From positions 248,001 to 312,000 of the forward strand of contig QNQO01000521.1 in the NCBI GenBank assembly GCA_003290165.1: a stretch of 64,000 nt of DNA, in the 5' to 3' direction. This document shows positions 49,301 through 58,874 of the stretch, one piece after another; positions within the stretch are counted from its first letter, which is position 1, and each line of letters starts with the position of its first letter. Below the pieces are notes generated by a model, which was given only the letters and a program-made list of their open reading frames with translations, searched no databases and was not told where the DNA came from. This DNA comes from Berberis thunbergii (Eukaryota; Streptophyta; Magnoliopsida; Ranunculales; Berberidaceae). The position numbers and the translations under genes are program-made.

Positions 49301-49857
49301 GGGAATAAAAATAACAACAAAAATAAATAAATTCAAAGCTTTCATGAAAGAGAAATGCTTGTGCCTCTTCTTCTAAAAGTCATCTTCTTAATCCAAATGG
49401 TGGTGTTTATGTCGCATCTGATGTTCGTTGTTTGGTTCATTTGTTCAAACAAATAAATACCACATATCATCAAGGGGAAATCGACCGTGATTTTGCTTTC
49501 GCAAAAATAAACACCCATAAACTTAAATATTTGCAGCTAAATTATGAAGACAACTAATAATGATTGCACATATTAGGTTTTTTTTGGGTGAAGAATTGGT
49601 AAAGAGAGAAGAGGGTCAGAGAAGTTTGCTCAGATTTTGAATTCTATCACAACAACACAAACCCCCAAATTCGATCCAAGACCCTAATTTTCGCACCCAA
49701 TTAGCAATTCTAGTATTCTACAGCAAATTCTCAGTTCTAAATCGATTTCTCTACAAAAATCACAACAATTAAAATCTAAAACTTTCTAATTTGATTGAAT
49801 CGAAGAAGAATAAATTCACAGAGGGATAAAAATCGCACCTTTCTCAACGTACGCCAT
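46334..49857 (-). CDS. Selenoprotein K-like ER membrane protein (Cys form)
   Basis: Four coding exons: 49857-49839 (MAYVEK + 1 nt), 46852-46749, 46655-46505 and 46371-46334. All introns are GT-AG and in phase, giving 103 aa. Intron 1 is about 3 kb. The layout is that of SelK: a short N-terminus, [20 protein letters not shown] with one membrane segment (about residues 22-42), then a Gly/Pro/Lys-rich cytosolic tail ([20 protein letters not shown]) and a C-terminal [10 protein letters not shown]. Animal SelK has Sec near its end and works with ER-associated degradation and palmitoylation machinery. Land plants lack Sec insertion, so the terminal Cys cluster is expected here. The ER role in plants is inferred from homology. 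Confidence 0.9.
48893..49066. mobile_element. Foldback MITE family C in SelK intron 1
   Basis: It shares AACCAAGTTTTGCAA, GATGATGTGGCAT and GAGTTTTTT...CAAC words with 37299-37485. The right arm (CACATCATTCTGGTTGCAGAA...TTGCAAAAACCTAG) mirrors the left. The limits are approximate and no clean target duplication is seen. Confidence 0.6.
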
Positions 49858-50267
49858 AGCTATGGAGTCTTGGTCTTTCTCTCGTTGTCTTCTCCGTTTC
49901 TCTGTGTTCTTCGATTTTTATATACGCCCTTGGTGGTGTCTCCGTTTGAACATCTTATTTAGATGTCGAATCTCATCTAACGATTGATCTGTCATACTTA
50001 AAAGATATCGGACGGTTATTAATGAAATAGGGATTCTTTGATGTAAAGGGATGTAGCGAAATCTTTGCTATCAGTCCTAGAAGTTTCTTTTGGTTGGAAA
50101 ATAGGAATGAGTTTGTATTACGTGTTTGCTGAATTCTCATTGGTTGTTTCAAAAGGCTTATGTTCTAAACACCTTGACCTTAGATGAGGGCTACCACCAT
50201 ATGTTTTGCCCCAAGCCTACCCGACCTCGGTGGATAGAGTTAGACAGTTGAGAGTAATTTTCACTGA
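49858..50267. other. Upstream region of the SelK-like gene
   Basis: Presumed promoter and 5' leader. A TATATA-containing stretch lies near 49918-49925 (in minus-strand reading, TATATAAAAATCGAAGAACA), about 60 bp upstream of the ATG. It could be the TATA box or part of the leader. Confidence 0.45.
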
Positions 50268-50459
50268 GGGTGTGTTTGGTTGCATGAAATTTTATGTTAT
50301 TGAAATTCATGAGAGGACCACCTAAATCTAAGCTAATTTGATATTAACTCACCAATCCACCATTTGATTTTGTGATGGTGAGAATGGAAGCCTCGTGAAG
50401 ATGTGAATCACATTCTTTGGTCTCCAAAGCATGAGAAAAAGAGATGGATTTACGTGGGA

Positions 50460-50745
50460 CAGTGTTCTAAAAAGTACTAGGCGATGGATGAACGGATTCC
50501 ATTACTAAAATTGGTACCGACGGATCCTTTGAGAATTCTATTAAGTAATCATCATTTGCTACATTCAGACATACACTGAATAAAAAAACAAATAAATAGT
50601 TTATTTCCAAAAAGATGAAATAAAAATAAAATAAGAATACAATCAGCTTTATTAAAATTAAAAAAAAAAAAAAAAAACTCGCCCAGACCGCCTAGCCATT
50701 AATTTGGGCGTTTCTCTAATGCCTAGATCAATTTTTAGAACACTG
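50460..50745. mobile_element. Deleted hAT MITE (CAGTGTTCTAAAAA ends)
   Basis: The ends CAGTGTTCTAAAAAG and TTTTTAGAACACTG are inverted, with flanks ACGTGGGA / ACGTGGGG (7 of 8 match). The interior matches the 43100-43260 part of the 590-bp copy, so this is an internal-deletion derivative. Confidence 0.82.
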
Positions 50746-50779
50746 ACGTGGGGGCACTTGGTCTCCAAAGCATGAGATT

Positions 50780-51654
50780 CAGGAACGGATTTACGTGGGG
50801 TCAAGTGGGGGCAAGCGCCCCCACTGACTTATGATTTTTTTTGTTATTTACATTTTGTCGATCCTGCAATGCCAGTGACGTTATCTTATCCCAACCCTTC
50901 CTTTCTCCATCCTTCCTTTGTGACGCTGACACCAACGACCTCGCCTCGCCCATTTCTTCTTTCTGCTCCTATTTGTTTACTACAAGATCGACAACTGCCC
51001 CACCTACTTTTCTCTTCCTTTCCCTCCCTCTCTGTTTATTTTATTTTATTTTTCCACCATCGCCACTACCCACTAGTAACCTCAACCTCTCTTGTCTGCT
51101 TTGAGAATAAGAAGATTTTTTTAAGTATTTTCTCAAAATGAATTCGTATATCGAGGTTTAGTTTTGTATTTTATTCATAAATTTTTTTTAGAGATACATG
51201 AAAAATTCGACCCATTAATTTTTCTATTTTGGTAAACGTGAGCCTTTTGATAATCAACACACGTTAACTGCTAATCCTGAGAGAGACTGCAATAGTGATT
51301 AATGTTAGAGGTAACCTCTAATCAACTATTTTTTATAGGGGACATATCGCAAATAATCCAATTTTTTTGGTAAACATATAATTTTACATTTGGAATTAAT
51401 TTTTGCCCCTTAACTTTATATACCAACTGATTTGTCTATCATATATTTATTTTTCGTGCTCTTACAAAGCAGCTTGTTGGATCCATTTTCTTCCACTAGA
51501 GATTAGATGGAGTTGGTTAGCAATTAGTGTTTTATATAGTTATTTAGGTATTGTTCACAATTAAATTTTTTATTAAAGTAATTAATTATTATATTATCAT
51601 TATTTATAATTCATTAATCCGCCCCCTCCAACAAAAATTTTGGCTCCGTCACTG
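50780..51654. mobile_element. hAT element, CAGTGACGG family, perfect 8-bp TSD
   Basis: This 875-bp element starts CAGGAACGGATTTACGTGGG and ends TTTGGCTCCGTCACTG, flanked by ATGAGATT (50772-50779 and 51655-51662). It shares its ends and the CAAGTGGGGGCAAG...CCCCCACTGACTT subterminal palindrome with 23135-24187. The CT-rich interior gives spurious plus-strand frames. No transposase seen. Confidence 0.9.
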
Positions 51655-51977
51655 ATGAGATTCTTATGTTAATGAGACTTTCATCCTCACAATTGATCAC
51701 AAAATCAAATGGTGAATTGGTTAGTGAACATCCAATTAGCTTAAATTTAGGTGATTCCCTCATGATTCTCATGACATACGATTTCATGCGAAAAACACAT
51801 CCTAAGTTTATATGACTTGAATTGGAAAAGAAAAGAAAAATCTAATTTAATTTAATTTAATAAACACAAAGAAACAAAAACATAAAGAATCACTTAGAGT
51901 AGATTTAGATAAATAAAAAAAAATATTTATTTACTTTTACAATTAACAATAATATATGAACTTGTAGGTTAATCAGT

Positions 51978-52153
51978 GAACTTTGCTACAGAGCGAGGGA
52001 GGGAGCGGGGGAGGGGTGGTAATCATTCATCCACCTCGAGATAAACACATTAAATTTGAGATATGCAATGACACTCATCTCGAAGCGAATAAGTGGCTTC
52101 CACCCATCCCATGCTCTCTCCCTCGTTCCCTCCCTCGACCCGTAGAATTTTCC
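51978..52153. mobile_element. Family A MITE (176 bp)
   Basis: The left edge GAACTTTGCTACAGAGCGAG and the right edge CGACCCGTAGAATTTTCC fit the family. The arms are GAGGGAGGGAGCGGGG and CTCCCTCGTTCCCTCCCTCG. The 9-bp flanks do not match, so the insertion is older than the TSD-bearing copies. Confidence 0.72.
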
Positions 52154-52267
52154 GAAGACATTGTTTTTAAGTTAAGTTCGACGGTTTTATTATTGAAGGT
52201 ACATCAACAGACTGTGAATATCCAGGAGATTTTTGTATTGAGAGAAAAGTTGATTTAACAAATCATA

Positions 52268-52510
52268 TCAAAGTGGTGGGTACCCAACAAAATGCGTGGA
52301 ACAGAGTCTCTCATGAAACCTCTGGAAGAACCAAGTTGTGGTGGAACAGAAGATATTACTTGCGAGCTTAAAGCACTGGAAAGGGGCGTCCTTCAAACGG
52401 AACAATATAAGATGCTTCCTCTGGTATTGGTATTCCTCTTGGAGACAAGCAGCATCGAGGTCCTGCAATATCTGCCTTGACTATTTTATCAAGGTCAGGT
52501 TGTATTCAGT
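52268..52510 (-). other. Exon-like minus-strand fragment, function unknown
   Basis: One minus-strand frame reads PDLDKIVKADIAGPRCCLSP, then RGIPIPEEASYIVPFEGRPF and PVL before a stop near 52380. Its residue usage is gene-like, unlike the two overlapping frames. There is an upstream stop and no clear splice acceptor. It may be a captured or decayed last exon. I do not recognise the family. Confidence 0.25.
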
Positions 52511-53214
52511 ATCTTAGTGGATAAAATTAAAATATATATGCACTTCAATATAATGGTCTTCCTCCATTAGGTGACAAACATTATAAATTTCTTTATTATC
52601 AAAACATCAAGTTATGTATTCCAACCTGATTTATATTTTAAGTGTGTTTCATTGCATTATAATTGGTTTCCTTCAATATCTTATAAGTGAAATTGCATAA
52701 ATTTTTATTTTATGTTACTTAAGGAAAAGAAAATTATTATAGTAGCTGCATGTCTGCAACATTCAAATGCATGTTGTTCCATAAATACGTTGCTTTATAA
52801 ACTACACCCTAACCATCATTCTTTGTAATTTGGAGATCATATGAGGTGCATGTTTGCTGGTGTAGATGGTGCCTCTTTGTCATGACAAATGCATTCTACT
52901 CAAGTTTGTAACTTGTTTCGATTGCGCGTTTCTTTGGGAAAATTATGAATTATAATGATACAAAGTTTTTTTTTTTTTTTTTCACACATTTTTTAAAAGT
53001 TATGACCAGAATTCTATAATATTTTAGAATTACATAAATATGACTTTAATTACTGTTCATTAGGTGAGAAATTTTGGAATCTGTCCAAATTTTGTATGAT
53101 ACACATCTGGTCTTCCAATTGTGAAAATTTTATGTCCCAATAAATTTCATCTAGTAGCAAATTGCCAAGATTATAAATAAGTTGTTACACTTGTACAAAC
53201 ACATGTACTCAAAG
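52511..53214. other. Intergenic, no gene seen
   Basis: AT-rich with a T-run at about 52965-52982. No coding. Confidence 0.5.
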
Positions 53215-53530
53215 GAAGCTACATTGTTTCGAAGCAGAAACAAGCATTAGATGATTGACTATAGAAATGGCCAAAACAGGAGCAATTCACAGTACACGAA
53301 TTCTCACAGCCAGTTGAATTGGTGTAAATATCAGAAGGATTGGAGAATTCATTTGCAAAGTAATCAATATTCGGACCAAGATTTGCGTATGCAATCATCA
53401 TTGAATTAGGCCTTACAACATTAGAACCACAACTAGGAGGCAGTGATCAAGTATTGGTAGCCAAAATGCAAATTCTGACCACTGGTTTATTGCGAAACGC
53501 CGAAACCGGATGGACTCCATGATCTAGTTG
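53215..53530 (-). pseudogene. Fragment of the G-type lectin receptor kinase
   Basis: It matches the intact gene's 60296-60605 (about residues 305-398, the stretch after the EGF-like motif into the PAN-like domain). The shared text includes LGPNIDYFANEFSNPS and GCENSC. It carries substitutions such as TANCSCLAYF to TVNCSCFGHF, an in-frame stop in the upstream portion, and neither flank continues the gene. No start, lectin or kinase part is present. Confidence 0.9.
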
Positions 53531-54005
53531 TGCATTATCATTTCTTATAATTATTTATTGATTTTTGAAACCACTCCCTGATTTGCTAATTATCATTTTT
53601 TCTACTTATATATTGATTTTTGAAACCATCCCCTGATTTTCTAATTATATATTGATTTCATTTCTTGGTATTTAGGCTTCATTTAATGTGTTTAATATAT
53701 TTATTTGTTTGCATCTTATTTTTTCACATATTTCATATGATATGCCCTCAAAAGGCATTATATATTTTTATGTATCTTCGAAATTTTTTTTCTTTTTTTG
53801 CAAACCGAAATATTTCTTAAAATCAAGAACCAAAATTAACTCGAAAAACGAAATCATAATCCTTGCAAACACACCAAGTCAACAAACAACCGTGACCGGT
53901 GATTGTTATGTTGTTATACGACGATGATAGTTCTCAGCTAATTGACACCAAAATGACAACAAGTTTCAACACAATATTTTATGTTTAATAACCCAAATGT
54001 GTTTG
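53531..54005. other. Intergenic, no gene seen
   Basis: Contains a ~55-bp near-repeat (TATTGATTTTTGAAACCA.TCCCTGATTT) around 53548-53640. No gene. Confidence 0.5.
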
Positions 54006-54684
54006 GGAGCTGCTATGTACACCCACATTTTCCTCCAAGTCCCACCGCATTTTTCCTACAAAACTAGGCGAAATTTTTACTAGGTGACACCTATAATTAA
54101 AACCCTTCCTCCGACCACTTCTTGCTAAAAAATCAAGAGGCTCTCTAGGACATATGTGCAAGAACCCGTATCACCATTTTCTCGTCAATATTGACCTCCA
54201 TTCCTCCCCTTCAACTATGTTTGACCACTTCTACATGAGTTCGTTTGAGCTCGATTTCAAAGGAGAAAGCTCGAAGATGGAGGAGGAAGAGCGTGGAGAG
54301 TTTGTGGTTTTCAGGATATTCGAATGTCATTGAGGGAGATGTTGGTTGCTCAAGGCTTCATCTTCAAACTTCCAAAGCACACTCATACAACCATCAAAGT
54401 AAAAAAGCTTCCAAATCATACTCAAACATTTAAAATTGAGCAAGGAGATCTAAAATATGGTTGAAATCGAGCAATGAGCGTAAAAAAAATGGTTGGAAGT
54501 GATTGAAAGATGGTTGAAATTGCATTTAACTTATAGAAGACTCGAGTTTTCTTGCAAAACTCAGCCAGAATATACATTTTTTTTGTCAAGTGGTACAAGG
54601 CGAAAATGGTGGCACAAAGCAAAAAATCAGACATGTACGACGTGGTGGAACTTGGAGGAAAATGTGGGTGTACATAGCAGCTCC
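54006..54684. mobile_element. Long-TIR foldback element (679 bp)
   Basis: Terminal inverted repeats of about 41 bp with one mismatch: GGAGCTGCTATGTACACCCA, then CATTTTCCTCCAAGT at both ends. The interior is non-coding with short internal duplications (GTTGAAATCGAGCAATGAGCG-like). The 9-bp flanks (ATGTGTTTG / ATTTTTACA) do not match well. Long TIRs suggest a Mutator-like origin, but this is unproven. Confidence 0.75.
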
Positions 54685-55561
54685 ATTTTTACATGCCAGA
54701 TCGCTCACATGTGGCGTTGCGCATGCGCATGCGCAACATAAGGTCATAAATATAACAAAGCATTTAGGATGTGGACCTCATCAGGATCTTCTACGTTTTT
54801 CAACATCGCATTACTCATATCCCAACCATATAATTACTTCATTCATGACAACTCAACAACTAAAAAATGATTTTACCATGTGAACGATAGAGATGAACCC
54901 TGCACGACATCCAATTAATTGCAAACTCTGGTTTTCACAGGGAAAATAATGAAGGCTTTGCGAGCAATGTTGCAGGAAAGACAGGAAAGATATTAAGTAT
55001 ACCAAAATAAGCGTTGGTACAGTGGACGGATAAGGACCAGTTTTGAAGCTAACTTGGAAGGGTGAAAGCTGCCAGATTGCTATTGATAGGCCAAGGAGCA
55101 GAACTAAACAAACATTCAGTAGTTGAATGACTGCTCAGATGCAGCTGAAGCAGTTAATGGAAGACAGAGACTTGCTTGGACTGAGACTTCAAAGTTACTG
55201 AAACCAAAAGATTTCTAGAACCTTGATAATAGATTCCCATAATTTAGCAGCATCGATATATGACAGTAATCTAACTTCTATTCTAATATCAATCAATTTT
55301 CTGATTTAAGCTGTATTTTGAACCTCGGCTTCTATCTTTTTCAGCTCTATAAAATATTTTCCTTTTAGCCCAGCTAATGTTAATGTCAGTTTTCCGTTGA
55401 AACGGGTTCAATAGCATTTTAGTCCAACATATGTTATTCATTCAGTGTTAGCTGCATATACTCCACTTTGAAAATGTTGAACAAAGAGAAAATACACACT
55501 AGAGGCAACAAAAAAGTCTGCAAGAATCTGCAAAAATTTGCAAAAATACGTGTCCTACCAT
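54685..55561. other. Intergenic, no gene seen
   Basis: No gene-like frame. The first part contains GCATGCGCATGCGCA, a short palindromic GCATGC run, near 54719. The GT51 relic's 3' flank lies at the end. Confidence 0.5.
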
Positions 55562-58347
55562 TCACCTTGCAGAAAAGCGATTCAATTCAATAGACACAGA
55601 ATGGCTCGAGATCTTTTTTCGCTTTCTTATTGCCCATCTTTCCATGTCCTCTCTTAGTTCCCATATTTTACTTTCTCGTTCCCAGTTCCAAATGTATTTG
55701 ATGCTAGAATACCCAAGCCCCTGCAAAAAAATATATATAAACCATATTTCTGAAATCTGTCAGCTCATAACAAACACAACTTACGATTCTTGGAGCCACT
55801 TCCATATACTGAAGAACACATACTGCAACTTTCGCAACTTTCAACACTGTAATGCTCAACTTATTCAACTGAACTGAAACCTTGCCAAGGGAAAAAAATT
55901 TCATACGGGTCCTTTTAGTAGATCCATCTAGTTGCAACATTGCACATAAAAAGATTCACTATCTACTTCTGTTCTTATTACATCACCAACTATTGATGAT
56001 CAGCATAGGAGCCAATAATTTATAAATAAGACGAAAATTTACAGGAGAGAATTGTTGCCTTGAGCTTATAGAGAAGATATATATCATATGAGTTTATATA
56101 GCTAGAAGGATGTTGTGACACATGACTAGATCCACTGAGTGTTCGATGAGTAAAAAACTAAGACATCACTATTTGATGCTAGATTGGTATTTCTATTATA
56201 AATTATCCAAACAAAATTAACAAAAATCCCTCTGATAGGTTAGTGAAGTTTTACAAACAACTTGCCTTGAAAAAAAAAGAACCTTGGGAATCATCCCTTT
56301 CAATTACAATAAATTTTGTGGAAGGATTGTTGGCTTTGACAAAGTGTTATTCTTGTGGAAGGAATTGTTTGCTTTAACAAAACGTTATTCCTGTATTTCA
56401 AAGAAGCTGCATTTGAAAGGTCAGGTTTAACATGCTTAAGTAGGTTAAAAACAACAATGGAAGAGACTAGCACAGTGAAAATTGACAAGTTTTCCATATT
56501 GCTGAAATCATTCCTAAACTTGTCTTTGCTAAGTCAAGAGTCAAGACTGCTCCAAGAGTTTCATAAGAAAATCCCAACTACAGATTTTAGTGACGTCACA
56601 GTCCCGACAGCACTATAAGGAATAATTCTATTTTTTTTCAGATGGCACACTCTACCAACATTTAGATGGTTTACAAATCAAGGATTTATATTCTGAAAAC
56701 ATGAAGATGTACATCTTCATTAATCTGACAACAAAGCTTAAGCATTTACTACACAATAAATGAAGGCATGAAAAAGCAATAGAAATTACATTATCTAAAG
56801 TATATTGCCTCTTATGAGGGAAATTAACTAATGATATCCTAATGCGGTGCAGCTTGTGGAATCTAGTATTCTTTTCAACTTAGTACTCAACTGACTCAAA
56901 GTGAAAGGGTGCACACAAGATGAAATGTTGTACTTTGTTGTCAAATACCAACTCTTAAGTAAGAACATAATGTGGATAGTACTGATGGATAATGTGACGA
57001 AAGGTGGAAAACCACAAGAACAGAAGGTATCGGCATACCTTCGATGAAGAATATGGAAGAGCATTTTGATGTTCAATCCTATCACCACATAAATGAAGAG
57101 GTTGATTCACATCCAAAAGTGATGCCTCAATGTCAAGAAATCCAACATCCACCATTCTCCTCAATGCTCTTGCTTGCAAAGACTTTCCTCTTAAACAAAG
57201 CAAAAATAAATATTTCAAGAAGAAACCTCTGAATTGCATGTGTAATTTATAACACCAAATGTAAACCAGAGACGCAAGAAACAATGAAATCTCATTAGAA
57301 CTACTGATGCACATACTTGCTTGGGTCATTAAAAGGTGACCGAAGCTCAGGTGCAGTTATAATGCCAGCCAGCATTGCACACTCTCCTAAACTAAGAAAT
57401 GACAGGCACTTCCCGAAATAGAATTTGGACGCTGACTCGATTCCATATACACCATGTCCCCAATATATCTATCGCATAAGAAATTCAATTAGTTATCATC
57501 CATAAATTTGCTAATTTATGTTACTTCGCAATAAGAAAAAAAAAATATCAACTATTGATGAACAGAAGAATATCAACTATTAAAAAAAATATCACAATAG
57601 AAAAATATCAACTATTGATGATCAGCATAGGATTTAGTAGGCACTTGGGATTTTCTCTTTCGACATCTCTCCATTATCAATGCCAACAATACCTCAACAG
57701 CCTTTCTCGAAAAAGTTCGCTCATTCTCAAGAAATGTATTCTTCACAAGCTGCAATTAAATCAAGTAAATCATAAAACTCAATACAACATTAGTAAATTC
57801 AATTCCAAAAACTTAACGGTTCCGTTGGTTGATTCAAACTCATTGATAAATGCAACAAACATTCAGTTCTAGCTACAAAAAAATTTTAATTGATTTGCTC
57901 ACCTGCTGAGTGATGTTACTCCCACCACCTCCATTGGGGAACAACAGCACAGCACGGGCAATTCCAGAATGCCGGTAGAACCGACAATCTTCGTAAGCTA
58001 CAATAGCTTTCATCAAAAGAGATGGATACCCTTTCGCCTGAACTTCCGCCTCTTCGGAGAATACAATAAGGTTTTGCCACCTCTGAGGGAAATCATGGGG
58101 CAGTACAGAGAAGAGAAGGCGAAGGAAGAGGAAGACTGCAGAATAGACGAAGAGAAGGATGGTTTCCGGAGAGAAAAACAAGGATTTTTATGGCTTCTGG
58201 CATTTGTTCGATGAAATGCCTGAGTGAAGGCAGATGTTTTTTGAAGCGGGGATTTAGTTGGAGGGAAAGGAAAGAGGCTATAGTCGATTGAGTGGTGTTG
58301 TTGGGTCTCAGGGGGAAGGTTTGGTTTTGGTGTTTAGAGGAAGGCAT
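55562..58347 (-). pseudogene. Plastid-type peptidoglycan glycosyltransferase (GT51) pseudogene
   Basis: Five exon blocks: 58347-57903, 57749 to about 57640, 57468-57317, 57189-57039 and 55720-55562. The translation starts MPSSKHQNQTFPLRPNN (transit-peptide-like) and carries a hydrophobic segment, then AIVAYEDCRFYRHSGIARAV, GGGGSNITQQ / LVKNTFLENERTFSRK, IYWGHGVYGIESASKFYFGK, ECAMLAGIITAPELRSPFND, SLQARALRRMVDVGFLDIE and IWNWERESKIWELREDMERW. The EDxRFY..H and GGS.ITQQ signatures are those of GT51 transglycosylases (as in bacterial PBP1). Lesions: a frameshift near 58160-58190, loss of about five residues after YRHSG, and a frameshift and stop at the end of exon 2 with no clear donor. In moss, the Pbp homologue is needed for chloroplast division. 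This copy cannot make an intact enzyme. Confidence 0.8.
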
Positions 58348-58874
58348 GGTGAAAATGAAGTCATCATGGTTTGTGTCTTTGTTCGGTTCATTGCTTCTCC
58401 AACCTAAATGGGTGCATATGTTATTGACCCCAAGATGAATCTTATTATTTAGGGCGCGCGAAGCAGAGTTGTGCATAAATTGAAGCGATGAGCTAGTGAT
58501 ACCATCAGTCACAAGTTTTACTAACTCATAAAATATCCATTGCAGTGGCAGTGGTTTTATCATTTTATTGAATTTCGGGATCTGAATTTAGTAAAACTAA
58601 AGTGCATCATAACTCAATGAAGAGCGCAATACTCACAATCTACAGATAAGTCAATCATCTTTCTTGAACTATAAAAAAGGAAAGATTTCTTTACAATACC
58701 AAAAACTCTAACACCATATGGAGTGGACAAACAGGCACTTCTCAGATTATACAATCACAAAGAGAAAATCTAGACAAAAATAATACAAGCCGAAGGAACT
58801 CTATATATTTTACATTTCCTCACCAAGAAGTGAGCTTTCATTCGTGCAGTGCGGAGACTGATCCACCTTCATTG
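58348..58874. other. Between GT51 relic and lectin kinase
   Basis: Upstream region of the GT51 relic and 3' flank of the lectin kinase. No separate gene. Confidence 0.5.

Larger units (their letters stand above)
50268..51802. mobile_element. Foldback MITE split by two later insertions
   Basis: The left arm from 50268 (GGGTGTGTTTGGTTGCATG... ACCACCTAAATC... TTTGATTTTGTGATGGTGAG) is complementary to the right arm 51661-51802 (CCTCACAATTGATCACAAAA ... GATTTCATGCGAAAAACACATCC). Removing the insertions at 50460-50745 and 50780-51654 leaves a ~370-bp palindrome. A 3-bp duplication (TGA/TAA) is uncertain. Edges of this GGGTGTGTTTGG type are often PIF/Harbinger-like. Confidence 0.6.

Noticed and set aside
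50841..51141. 87- and 90-codon plus-strand frames
   Set aside because: They lie in the CT-rich interior of the hAT element at 50780-51654; composition artefact.
55704..55940. 78-codon minus-strand frame next to GT51 exon 5
   Set aside because: It has a donor-like GTAAGT end but no acceptor or homology, and it does not fit between exons 4 and 5 of the family.
58093..58563. 156-codon minus-strand frame upstream of and overlapping the GT51 relic
   Set aside because: Its first part is non-coding; from the ATG at 58347 it is GT51 exon 1 in one frame before the frameshift. It is not a separate gene.
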